Assembly (NCBI GenBank): GCA_005888515.1
Contig: VAZR01000036.1
Location: 1 to 15,878 of the forward strand
DNA length: 15,878 nucleotides
Direction of reading: 5' to 3'
DNA from: Alphaproteobacteria bacterium
Lineage (GTDB): Bacteria; Pseudomonadota; Alphaproteobacteria; ATCC43930; CGMCC-115725
The notes under the pieces are model-generated. The model saw nothing but the letters and a program-made list of their open reading frames with translations. It ran no database searches and was not told the DNA's origin. Every line of letters starts with the position of its first letter. Within the stretch, counting starts at the first letter, position 1. Positions 1-6,156 of this stretch are shown piece after piece. Both the position numbers and the translations under genes were made by a program.

Positions 1-376
1 CCTCGCTCGTCGAACCATCCGGCATATCGAGCGCCAGCTTGCCGCGGCCGACGATCGGCAATTCGTACTGCGAGATCTGATAGCCGCCCGGCAGGTCGGG
101 GTAGAAGTAGTTCTTGCGCGCGAAAACGCTCTCGCGGTTGATCTCCGCATCGAGGCCAAGCCCGGTTTTGACCGCCTGCTCGACGCAATGGCGGTTGATG
201 ACCGGCAGCATGCCCGGAAAGGCGGCATCGATGGGCGACACTTGCGTGTTCGGCTCGGCGCCGAACTCTGTCGCCGTGGCCGAGAACAATTTCGATTTGG
301 CGATGATTTGCGCATGGGTTTCGAGGCCGATGACGACCTCCCACTTCCCGGTTTTGCCCTCGATCAACGCGGTCAT
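1..376 (-). CDS. gatB: Aspartyl/glutamyl-tRNA(Asn/Gln) amidotransferase subunit B, N-terminal part (gene runs off the left edge)
   Basis: GatB is the tRNA-binding and kinase-like subunit of GatCAB, which converts mischarged Glu-tRNA(Gln) or Asp-tRNA(Asn) to the correct amide form in the cytoplasm. The first 125 residues are visible. The chosen ATG (bases 374-376 on the minus strand) gives MTALIEGKTGKWEVVIGLET, followed by HAQIIAKSKLFSATATEFGA and then the conserved NTQVSPIDAAFPGMLPVIN and FARKNYFYPDLPGGYQISQY signatures. The family usually reads GLEVHAQ; here Val is Thr (GLETHAQ), a mild oddity. No clear Shine-Dalgarno precedes the ATG. It lies downstream of gatA on the same strand, separated by a palindromic repeat. 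Identification is very secure; the C-terminal three quarters lie outside the window. Confidence 0.96.
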   Translation of the reverse strand, partial: MTALIEGKTGKWEVVIGLETHAQIIAKSKLFSATATEFGAEPNTQVSPIDAAFPGMLPVINRHCVEQAVKTGLGLDAEINRESVFARKNYFYPDLPGGYQISQYELPIVGRGKLALDMPDGSTSE

Positions 377-412
377 TGCAGCTGCAAGTTACCGAGATGA
401 TGCATGAGGGCG

Positions 413-533
413 GTGCGTCCTTCGAGACGCGCCTCTTCGAGGACGCTCCTCAGGATGAGGAATGTTTGTGCGTGGCATTAAGGAAGTTCCTCATCCTGAG
501 GAGCCGGCGCAGCCGGCGTCTCGAAGGGCGCAC
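413..533. repeat. Palindromic intergenic element, copy 1 (gatA-gatB gap)
   Basis: A 121-base inverted-repeat element. The outer stem is 18 bases (413-430 with 516-533, one mismatch). The inner stem is 18 perfect bases (445-462 with 487-504, containing CTCCTCAGGATGAGG). Two small side hairpins lie between outer and inner stems: CCTC-TTC-GAGG at 432-442 and CCGGC-GCA-GCCGG at 504-516. The loop is about 24 bases (463-486). A second copy with the same stems is at 12525-12647. I recall this sequence type (CTTCGAGACGC / CCTCATCCTGAGGAG) as a common dispersed palindrome in Bradyrhizobium-like genomes. It sits within the gatCAB gene set and could influence mRNA stability or termination there; that is inference. 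Confidence 0.88.
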
Positions 534-557
534 AGCGCTCGTCCAACGTGTCTCGCA

Positions 558-1954
558 TCACCGCTCTCCCGCGATGAAGCTGGGGCGGTGAGTAAATTGC
601 GCGGCGCGTTCGAGAACATCGCCCACCCGCAGCACCATCTCCTCATCGAAGGCGCGGCCGACAATCTGCAGGCCGAGCGGCAGCCCGTCCGCGCTGAGTC
701 CCGACGGCACTGAAATCGCCGGCAAGCCGGCGAGGTTGGCCGGCACCGTGAACACATCGTTCAGATACATCGCGATCGGATCGTCCTGCTTCTCGCCGAT
801 CGCAAAGGCGGCCGACGGCGCGGTCGGCGTCAACAGGCAATCGACGTTCTCGAACGCGGCAGCGAAATCCCGCGCGATCAGCGCCCGCACCTTCTGCGCC
901 TTCAGGTAATAGGCGTCGTAATAACCGGCCGACAGCACATAGGTGCCGATCAAGACGCGCCGCTTCACCTCCGCTCCGAACCCTTCGGCGCGGGTCAATT
1001 CATACATCTCGTCGAGGCTGTCGCCCGCGACGCGCAGCCCGTATTTGACCCCGTCATAGCGCGCCAAATTCGAGGAAGCCTCGGCCGGCGCAATGATGTA
1101 GTAGGTCGCCAGCGCGTATTTGGTCATCGGCAGCGAGATCTCGACCGGCTCCGCGCCCGCGGCGCGCAACCACTCGACGCCATGCTGCCACAAGGTTTCG
1201 ATCTCGGCCGGCATGCCGTCGGCGCGGTACTCCTTCGGGATGCCGACCTTGAGGCCGCGGATGTCGCCGGTCAGCGCCTTCTCGAAATCGGGCACCGGCA
1301 CCGGCGCCGAGGTCGAATCCTTGGGGTCATGCCCGGCCATCGCGCCCAAGAGGATCGCCGCATCGCGCACGGTGCGCGCCAGCGGGCCGGGGTGATCGAG
1401 CGAGGAGGCGTAGGCGACGACGCCCCAGCGCGAGCAGCGGCCGTAGGTCGGCTTGAGCCCGACGATGCCGCAAAAGCTCGCCGGCTGGCGGATCGACCCG
1501 CCGGTATCGGTGCCGGTCGCGCCGAGCGCGGCGTGCGCGGCGACCGCCGCTGCCGAACCGCCCGACGAGCCGCCAGCCACCAATGGCCGGTTGTCACCAG
1601 AACGCCGCCACGGGTTCTCGGTCGGGCCGTAATGGCTCGTGGTCGTCGACGAGCCCATCGCGAACTCGTCGAGATTGGTCTTGCCGAGCATCACCGCGCC
1701 GGCCTGCCACAGCTTCTCGGTGACCGTCGATTCATACGGCGGATGAAAGCCGTCGAGGATGTGCGAGGCGGCGGTGGTCAGCACATCCTTGGTGCAGAAC
1801 AGATCCTTGACCGCGATGGGAATGCCGTCGAGCCGCAATGCCCCGCGATATAAGCCTCGGCCAATTCGCGGGCCGAAAACTGCCTCGCGGCGAGCCCGGC
1901 GCGCGCCTCGGCGATCGTCAGTTCGGTCAGCTGTGCGGATTGGCCGTGTGACAC
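558..1954 (-). pseudogene. gatA: Aspartyl/glutamyl-tRNA(Asn/Gln) amidotransferase subunit A, frame broken by a missing internal segment
   Basis: GatA is the amidase subunit of GatCAB; it hydrolyses glutamine and passes ammonia to GatB. The long frame 558-1838 carries the amidase-signature core: IPIAVKDLFCTK (catalytic Lys), AGGSSGGSAAAVA and TDTGGSIRQP (the Ser-cisSer-Lys triad), and the conserved YYDAYYLKAQKVR and IAMYLNDVFTVP blocks. The start TTG at 1838 is not a real start: the normal N-terminus, LTELTIAEARAGLAARQFSA followed by RELAEAYIA, lies just upstream in another frame. Its likely start is GTG at 1954, eight bases after AGGA (a GTG at 1960 is too close). Between AYIA and ALRLDGIP about 33 residues usual in the family are absent, and the frame shifts near 1843. 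The rest is undamaged, so this is either a sequence/assembly error or a very recent deletion. Without repair no full-length GatA is made. Confidence 0.93.
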
Positions 1955-1971
1955 ACTCACTATCCTGGAAC

Positions 1972-2045
1972 CGTCATCCCCGGGCTTGTCCCGGGGATCC
2001 ACGCTTTTTTTCTCGTGGATGGCCGGGTCAAGCCCGGCCATGACG
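1972..2045. repeat. 74-base cloverleaf-like palindromic element in the gatC-gatA gap
   Basis: The element folds with no unpaired base at the junction: closing stem 1972-1977 (CGTCAT) with 2040-2045 (ATGACG); hairpin 1 at 1978-1996 (CCCCGGG, loop CTTGT, CCCGGGG); hairpin 2 at 1997-2020 (ATCCACG, ten-base loop holding seven T, CGTGGAT); hairpin 3 at 2021-2039 (GGCCGGG, loop TCAAG, CCCGGCC). All stems are perfect. It has tRNA size but no tRNA consensus (no T-loop, no anticodon arm logic), so it is not a tRNA. Related dispersed sequences are, to my memory, frequent in Bradyrhizobium-like genomes. It fills most of the 100 bases between gatC and the gatA start. Confidence 0.85.
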
Positions 2046-2054
2046 TTGAAAAAC

Positions 2055-2342
2055 TCACTCAACCACCTTGGGGACCGCAAAAAAGCCGCGGACGGCTTGC
2101 GGCGCATTGGCGAGGATCTCGTCGCGGCGATTGCCGTCGGTGACCTCATCGTCGCGCATCGGCAGACGCATCGCGGCGACGCTGGTCATCGGCGCGGCAT
2201 CGGCGGTATCGACCTCGGCCAGCTGCTCGACCCAGGTCAGGATGTGCGACAGCTCGGCCGCGAGCGGCTCCAGCTCCTCCTCCTTCAGCCGGATCCGCGC
2301 CAGCGCGGCGATATGCGCTACGGCGGCTTTATCCAACGCCAT
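2055..2342 (-). CDS. gatC: Aspartyl/glutamyl-tRNA(Asn/Gln) amidotransferase subunit C
   Basis: This small subunit wraps around GatA and GatB and stabilises the amidotransferase. The 95-residue product matches the usual family length and pattern: an N-terminal helix DKAAVAHIAALARIRLKEEE, then LSHILTWVEQLAEVDT, APMTSVAAMRLPMRDDEVTD and the C-terminal GFFAVPKVVE. The ATG at 2342 follows GGAG with a short, well-placed spacer, so the start is firm. It is the first gene of the minus-strand gatC-gatA-gatB set. It is intact, unlike gatA. Upstream lies a long inverted repeat and the divergent ruvX. Confidence 0.97.
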   Translation of the reverse strand: MALDKAAVAHIAALARIRLKEEELEPLAAELSHILTWVEQLAEVDTADAAPMTSVAAMRLPMRDDEVTDGNRRDEILANAPQAVRGFFAVPKVVE

Positions 2343-2410
2343 TCACGACTCCACCAAGCAGCCCAGACATGGCCCGGAACAGCGAAACCTGCAACATCTC
2401 GACTGGCCTG

Positions 2411-2498
2411 AACCCGCAGTCCCGGCGAAAGCCGGGACCCACCCCGCCGCGCCCGAGCGGTTCATGAGTGGGTCCCGGCTTTCGCCGGGACTGCGGTT
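2411..2498. repeat. Long inverted repeat between divergent gatC and ruvX
   Basis: Left arm 2411-2442 and right arm 2468-2498 are complementary over about 31 bases with a single extra C in the left arm; each arm also contains its own internal palindrome (TCCCGGCGAAAGCCGGGA). The 25-base centre can form a further small hairpin (CCGC...GCGG). I recall this arm sequence as a dispersed repeat of alphaproteobacterial genomes. It occupies the only space available for the promoters of gatC and ruvX, ending 17 bases before the ruvX ATG. Confidence 0.87.
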
Positions 2499-2515
2499 GA
2501 AGCATATGATCGGCC

Positions 2516-2992
2516 ATGCTCGTCGATACTCCCCAGGCGTTACGCGCGGCGGTGACGCCCGGCCGGCGGCTCATGGGGCTCGATGTCGGCACCAAGACGA
2601 TCGGCCTCGCGCTGTCGGACACACGCCTCGTCATCGCCAGCCCGCTCGAGACGATCCGCCGCCGCCGCTTTCGTGAGGATGTCGCCGCGCTGTTCGCGCT
2701 GATCGACCGGCATGAGGTCGGTGGGCTGGTCATTGGCTTGCCGCTGAGCATGGACGGCGGCGACAGCTCGCGCACCCAGTCGGTGCGCCAGTTCGCCCGC
2801 AATCTGCTGGCCGTGCGCGACATGCCGGTCGCGTTCTGGGACGAGCGGCTGTCGACCGCCGCGGTGACCCGCGAGATGATCGCGCATGACATGACCCGCA
2901 AGCGCCGCGCTCAGATCGTCGACCGCGTCGCCGCCGCCTACATCCTGCAGGGTTTTCTCGACGCGATGGGCCGGAGCGGCCCGCCTACCTGA
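2516..2992 (+). CDS. ruvX: Holliday-junction resolvase-like RNase H-fold protein RuvX (YqgF family)
   Basis: YqgF/RuvX proteins are RNase H-fold nucleases linked to pre-16S rRNA 5' processing and proposed Holliday-junction resolution in the cytoplasm. The 158-residue product shows the family blocks: LMGLDVGTKTIGLALSD (first catalytic Asp), LVIGLPLSMDG, FWDERLSTAAV (Glu), and a C-terminal RAQIVDRVAAAYILQGFLD (last catalytic Asp). The ATG at 2516 has no obvious Shine-Dalgarno; an internal ATG at the MGLDVGTK position would remove a non-conserved N-terminal stretch, so the start is uncertain. Its stop overlaps the stop of the convergent hydrolase gene by 8 bases (2985-2992). Intact, with family-typical length. 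Confidence 0.95.
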   Translation: MLVDTPQALRAAVTPGRRLMGLDVGTKTIGLALSDTRLVIASPLETIRRRRFREDVAALFALIDRHEVGGLVIGLPLSMDGGDSSRTQSVRQFARNLLAVRDMPVAFWDERLSTAAVTREMIAHDMTRKRRAQIVDRVAAAYILQGFLDAMGRSGPPT

Positions 2993-3409
2993 TCAGGCGA
3001 AGTGCATCGCGGAACCGAGGGTCCTCGGCGTTTTCGAGCCATTCGAAGACGACCATCTCGGTCGTGACGATCTCGGCGCCGTAGCGCTCCATGCGTCGGA
3101 TCGCCGTCTCCTTGCTCTCGGCGCGGCGCGAGCCGACGGCGTCGCGCACCAGATGAACCCGCCTCCCCGCCTCGATCAGGCCGAGCACGGTCTGCATGAC
3201 GCAGACATGCGTCTCGCAGCCGGCAACGACGAGCGCCTGCCGATGCGGCAGCGCCGGGTGATCAGGACCGGAACCTCGAACATCTTGGCCGCGGTCAGCA
3301 GACGGCGTGCGTTCGCGACCGCCGCCGCGCCTTGTTCGATTGCCGGCATCAGCCGAGCCTGAAAATCGATCAGCAACAGCGCGGAGTCGTTACGGTTCAA
3401 GGTCAGCAT
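2985..3409 (-). pseudogene. Isochorismatase-family cysteine hydrolase, frame broken by a missing internal segment
   Basis: The family contains cytoplasmic hydrolases with an Asp-Lys-Cys triad (isochorismatase, nicotinamidase, YcaC-like). The N-terminal part begins at ATG 3409: MLTLNRNDSALLLIDFQARL with the catalytic Asp in LLLIDFQ, running to EVPVLIT. The C-terminal part is in another frame from about 3256 to the stop at 2985: ALPHRQALVVAGCETHVCVM (nucleophile Cys), then QTVLGLIEAGRRV and AEIVTTEMVVFEWL. The expected middle, about 36 residues including the catalytic Lys, is absent and the frame shifts at the join. Both halves are otherwise well conserved. The start overlaps the dinB stop by 20 bases, so it is probably the last gene of a kinase-dinB-hydrolase operon. 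The true substrate cannot be told. Confidence 0.87.
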
Positions 3410-4733
3410 CGAATTGAGGTGGCCCCTCACCGTGGTCTTGACGAGGCGCGACCGAATGCCCCACCGGACGCTCGAACGCGCGGCCACGTTGCACGGCCTG
3501 CGTCCCGTGACGCTGGCGCAGCGCGTCGATCGCTTCGGCGAGACGGCGCGGGCCGCCGGTCTCGGCATCGAACAAGGTCGGCAAATCGGCTTCGGCGGCA
3601 TCGACGAGCCGGTCGGCGCCGACCCCGATCAGGCGAAACCGGGTCGCGCCATCGGCTTCGCCCTTGAGCAGCCGGTCGGCGGCCTGGAACAGCGTATCCG
3701 CCAGCTGGCTCGGGTCGGCCAGCGCGCGCGAACGGGTGCGCAGGCGGAAATCGGCGGTTTTCAGCTTCAGGGTCACGGTGCCGGCGGCGAGCCGCGCCTC
3801 CTTGAGCCGCGCAGCGACCTTTTCGCAGAGCGGCCACAGAATATGCGCCAAGGCCCCTGCATCGGTCTGGTCCTGCGCGAAGGTGGTCTCGGCCGAGATC
3901 GATTTGGTTTCCCCTCCGGGATCGACGATACGGCTATCCTCGCCGCGCGCCAGACCGGCGAGACGCAGCCCGATGCGGCCATAGCGGGCGGCAAGATCGC
4001 GCTCATCGATGCCGCAGAGCTGACCGATGCGGGTGATGCCGTCGGCGGCGAGGCGCCGCTGCATCGCGCCGCCGACCCCCCATAACCAACCGACCGGCTT
4101 GTCGGCGAGAAAGCCGCGGGCCTCGGTCCGGCCGATCACCGCGAAGCCGCGCGGCTTGTCGAGATCGGAGGCCAATTTCGCGAGGAATTTGTTGTGGCTG
4201 AGGCCGATCGAGGCGGTGATGCCGAATTCGTCCTCGACCCGACGCGCCAGACCGGCCAGGAGCTGCGCCGGCGCAGCGCCGTGCAGGCCGGCCGTGCCGG
4301 AGAGATCGAGAAACGCCTCATCGATCGACAATGGCTCGACAAGCGGGGTCAGCCGCCGCATCTCGGCCCGCACCGCGCGACCGACCTCGCGGTATTTCGT
4401 CATGTCGGGACGGATCACGACCGCATCCGGGCAGGCGGCGAGTGCCTTGAACATCGGCATCGCCGAGCGCACTCCATAGAGCCGGGCGACGTAACAACAC
4501 GCCAGCACGACCCCGCGCTGTCCGCCCCCGACGATGACGGGCTGCTCCGCAAGTTCCGGCCGGTCGCGCTTCTCGACCGTGGCATAGAACGCGTCGCAAT
4601 CGATATGGGCGATCGCCAGATCGGCGAGTTCGGCATGGCCGACGAGGCGCGGCGAGCCGCAGCCCGGGCAACGCTCCGGCACGGCTTCGAAGCTGTCGAG
4701 GGCAATGCAATCGCGGCACAGGACCGGGATCAT
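3390..4733 (-). CDS. dinB: DNA polymerase IV (Y-family, DinB) with an N-terminal zinc ribbon
   Basis: DinB copies damaged DNA past lesions. The 447-residue product starts at the ATG at 4733, chosen over an upstream in-frame start because GGAGGAG lies five bases before it. Residues 1-35 hold a four-cysteine zinc-ribbon-like module (C6, C9, C22, C25: CRDC...CPGC), a feature I recall from alphaproteobacterial DinB. The catalytic core follows: IAHIDCDAFYATVEKRD (metal Asp45), YGVRSAMPMF, LVEPLSIDEAFLDLSG (Asp138, Glu139), ASIGLSHNKFLAKLASDLDK, then the little-finger domain. The last 20 or so residues after QRGRAFERP look non-conserved and run into the next gene. Its ATG overlaps the TGA of the ROK kinase (ATGA), indicating translational coupling. 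Confidence 0.96.
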   Translation of the reverse strand: MIPVLCRDCIALDSFEAVPERCPGCGSPRLVGHAELADLAIAHIDCDAFYATVEKRDRPELAEQPVIVGGGQRGVVLACCYVARLYGVRSAMPMFKALAACPDAVVIRPDMTKYREVGRAVRAEMRRLTPLVEPLSIDEAFLDLSGTAGLHGAAPAQLLAGLARRVEDEFGITASIGLSHNKFLAKLASDLDKPRGFAVIGRTEARGFLADKPVGWLWGVGGAMQRRLAADGITRIGQLCGIDERDLAARYGRIGLRLAGLARGEDSRIVDPGGETKSISAETTFAQDQTDAGALAHILWPLCEKVAARLKEARLAAGTVTLKLKTADFRLRTRSRALADPSQLADTLFQAADRLLKGEADGATRFRLIGVGADRLVDAAEADLPTLFDAETGGPRRLAEAIDALRQRHGTQAVQRGRAFERPVGHSVAPRQDHGEGPPQFDADLEP

Positions 4734-5647
4734 CCCGTCTCCTCCGGATGCCACAGCCAAGCCGCGCCGCGCACCCCGCTCGAGTCGCCGTGCGCCGGCG
4801 GCAGCAGCCGGGTCACGACGGTGTCCGAGAAGATATGGCTATTCCAGTGCCGCGGGACCTCCTCGTAGAGATGGCGCAGACTCGAAAGCCCGCCGCCGAG
4901 GACGATCGCATCCGGATCGAGGATGTTAATAACGCCGGCTAGCGCCCGGGCAAGACGCTCGGCATAGCGGTCGAGGGTCGCCCGGCACTGCTCATCGCCC
5001 GCCGCCGCGGCGGCCGCAATAGCCGGTCCCTCAAGCGCTGCCCCGCCATGCCGGCGGTGATCGGCGGCGAGCCCCGGGCCGGACAGAAAGGTCTCGATGC
5101 AGCTCGACCGGCCGCAATAACAGGGCGGTCCCGGCCACTCGCCAGGCCTGGGCGCCGGCAGCGGATTGTGGCCCCACTCGCCGGCGATCGCGTTGGCGCC
5201 GACCAGGATTCGGCCGCCGATCGCGATGCCGCCGCCGACCCCGGTGCCGAGAATGACACCGAACACCGTGCCGCTGCCGGCTGCCGCGCCATCGACCGCC
5301 TCGGACAAAGCAAAGCAATTGGCGTCATTGGCGAAGCGAACCTGCCGGCCCAGCGCCGCCTCGACGTCGCGGCCGAGCGGCCGGCCGTTGAGCCAGATCG
5401 AGTTGGCGTTCTTAACAAGCCCGGTCGCCGCGACGATGGTGCCCGGAATGGCGATACCGACCGAGGCTCCGGGGCCGATGTCCCGCTCGATTCGGGCAAC
5501 CAGGCCGGCCACTGCCACAATCGTGCCGGCATAGTCGCCCGCCGGGGTCGGGATGCGCTGTCGCAGATGGAGCGCGCCGCGATCATCGAGCGCCGCTGCC
5601 TCGATTTTGGTGCCGCCGAGATCGATACCGATGCGAAACCCCGTCAT
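4730..5647 (-). CDS. ROK-family sugar kinase (fructokinase / glucokinase / N-acetylhexosamine kinase type)
   Basis: ROK kinases phosphorylate hexoses with ATP in the cytoplasm. The 305-residue product has the family length and motifs: phosphate-binding IGIDLGGTKIE (residues 6-16), a catalytic Asp108 in FANDANCFALSEA, adenosine-binding GVILGTGVGGGIAIGG (130-145), EWGHNP (His160) and the zinc motif CYCGRSSC (C176, C178, C183) leading into IETFLSGPGL. This supports a catalytic kinase rather than a repressor, since there is no N-terminal helix-turn-helix. The ATG at 5647 is preferred (GIDLGGT near the N-terminus); in-frame ATG at 5665 or TTG at 5677 add a few residues. It is the first gene of the minus-strand kinase-dinB operon. 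Exact sugar unknown. Confidence 0.93.
   Translation of the reverse strand: MTGFRIGIDLGGTKIEAAALDDRGALHLRQRIPTPAGDYAGTIVAVAGLVARIERDIGPGASVGIAIPGTIVAATGLVKNANSIWLNGRPLGRDVEAALGRQVRFANDANCFALSEAVDGAAAGSGTVFGVILGTGVGGGIAIGGRILVGANAIAGEWGHNPLPAPRPGEWPGPPCYCGRSSCIETFLSGPGLAADHRRHGGAALEGPAIAAAAAAGDEQCRATLDRYAERLARALAGVINILDPDAIVLGGGLSSLRHLYEEVPRHWNSHIFSDTVVTRLLPPAHGDSSGVRGAAWLWHPEETG
4739..4745 (-). promoter_or_regulatory. Shine-Dalgarno of dinB, inside the end of the ROK kinase gene
   Basis: On the minus strand the bases read GGAGGAG, then ACGGG, then ATG (4733). This strong site lies inside the last codons of the kinase gene and fixes the dinB start at MIPVLCRDC. Confidence 0.8.
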
Positions 5648-5841
5648 CGCTCCGCTCGCTAGCATGCCGGAAGCCAAAAAAGCACGGCGCCGCCAGCATT
5701 TTTCCAGGGACAGTTACCAATTGTTAATGCCCTCTGACTAGAACGTTTGGCGGAGATCGGACCAGGCGGCCTCAGGCCGTCTGCCGAAGAACCCGGGGGC
5801 TGCGGTTTGCCCGCAGGCGGCACTGTTAGAGGGCAGCGAGA
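5648..5841. other. Divergent intergenic region between the ROK kinase and divK
   Basis: This 194-base gap must carry promoters for both the kinase operon (minus) and divK-pleD (plus). It is locally AT-richer around 5711-5730 (TTACCAATTGTTAATG). Two short perfect hairpins lie nearer divK: CGGCCTCAGGCCG at about 5767-5779 and CTGCGG-TTTGC-CCGCAG downstream. No convincing CtrA pair (TTAA-N7-TTAA) or sigma-70 boxes were found; the TTAC-N6-TTAA match is off in both sequence and spacing. Confidence 0.4.
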
Positions 5842-6137
5842 ATGGCACTCGGGATGATGAAACAGGACCGCGGGATCGTTCAGCCGGCCCCAAAGACGGT
5901 GCTGATCGTCGAAGACAACGAACTCAACATGAAGCTGTTTAACGACCTCCTCGAGGCGCACGGCTATTTTACGCTGCAGACCAAGGACGGCGTCGAGGCG
6001 CTGCGGCTGGCGCGCACCCACCCTTCGCGATGAAGGGCGACGAGCAGAAGATTCGCGACGGCGGCTGCGAAGCCTATATTGCCAAGCCGATTTCGGTGGC
6101 GAGCTTCATGAGCACCGTCGAGCGGTTTCTATCGTAA
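5842..6137 (+). pseudogene. divK: Single-domain response regulator DivK, frame broken by a missing internal segment
   Basis: DivK is the essential polar response regulator that, phosphorylated by PleC/DivJ-type kinases, steers CtrA activity in alphaproteobacteria. From ATG 5842 the protein reads into the signature KTVLIVEDNELNMKLFNDLL (acidic pocket Glu-Asp), EAHGYFTLQTKDGVEALRLA and then ends out of frame (TGA 6031-6033). The conserved C-terminus resumes in another frame at 6024: FAMKGDEQKIRDGGCEAYIA, then KPIS (conserved Lys), stopping at TAA 6135-6137. About 38 residues between them are missing, including the phospho-acceptor Asp (LILMD), IPVIAVTA and helix 4. As written it cannot receive phosphate. 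The gene lies 19 bases upstream of pleD, as is usual. The N-terminal 17 residues before KTVLIV look like an extension or a misplaced start. Confidence 0.93.
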
Positions 6138-6156
6138 CAGAGCGGCGCAACCCGCC

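Noticed and set aside
1972..2045. tRNA gene suggested by the cloverleaf fold and length
   Set aside because: Lacks T-loop and D-loop consensus and a seven-base anticodon loop; the sequence matches a dispersed palindrome type.
5711..5727. CtrA-like site TTAC-N6-TTAA upstream of divK
   Set aside because: Wrong spacing and a mismatch to TTAA-N7-TTAA; too weak to claim.
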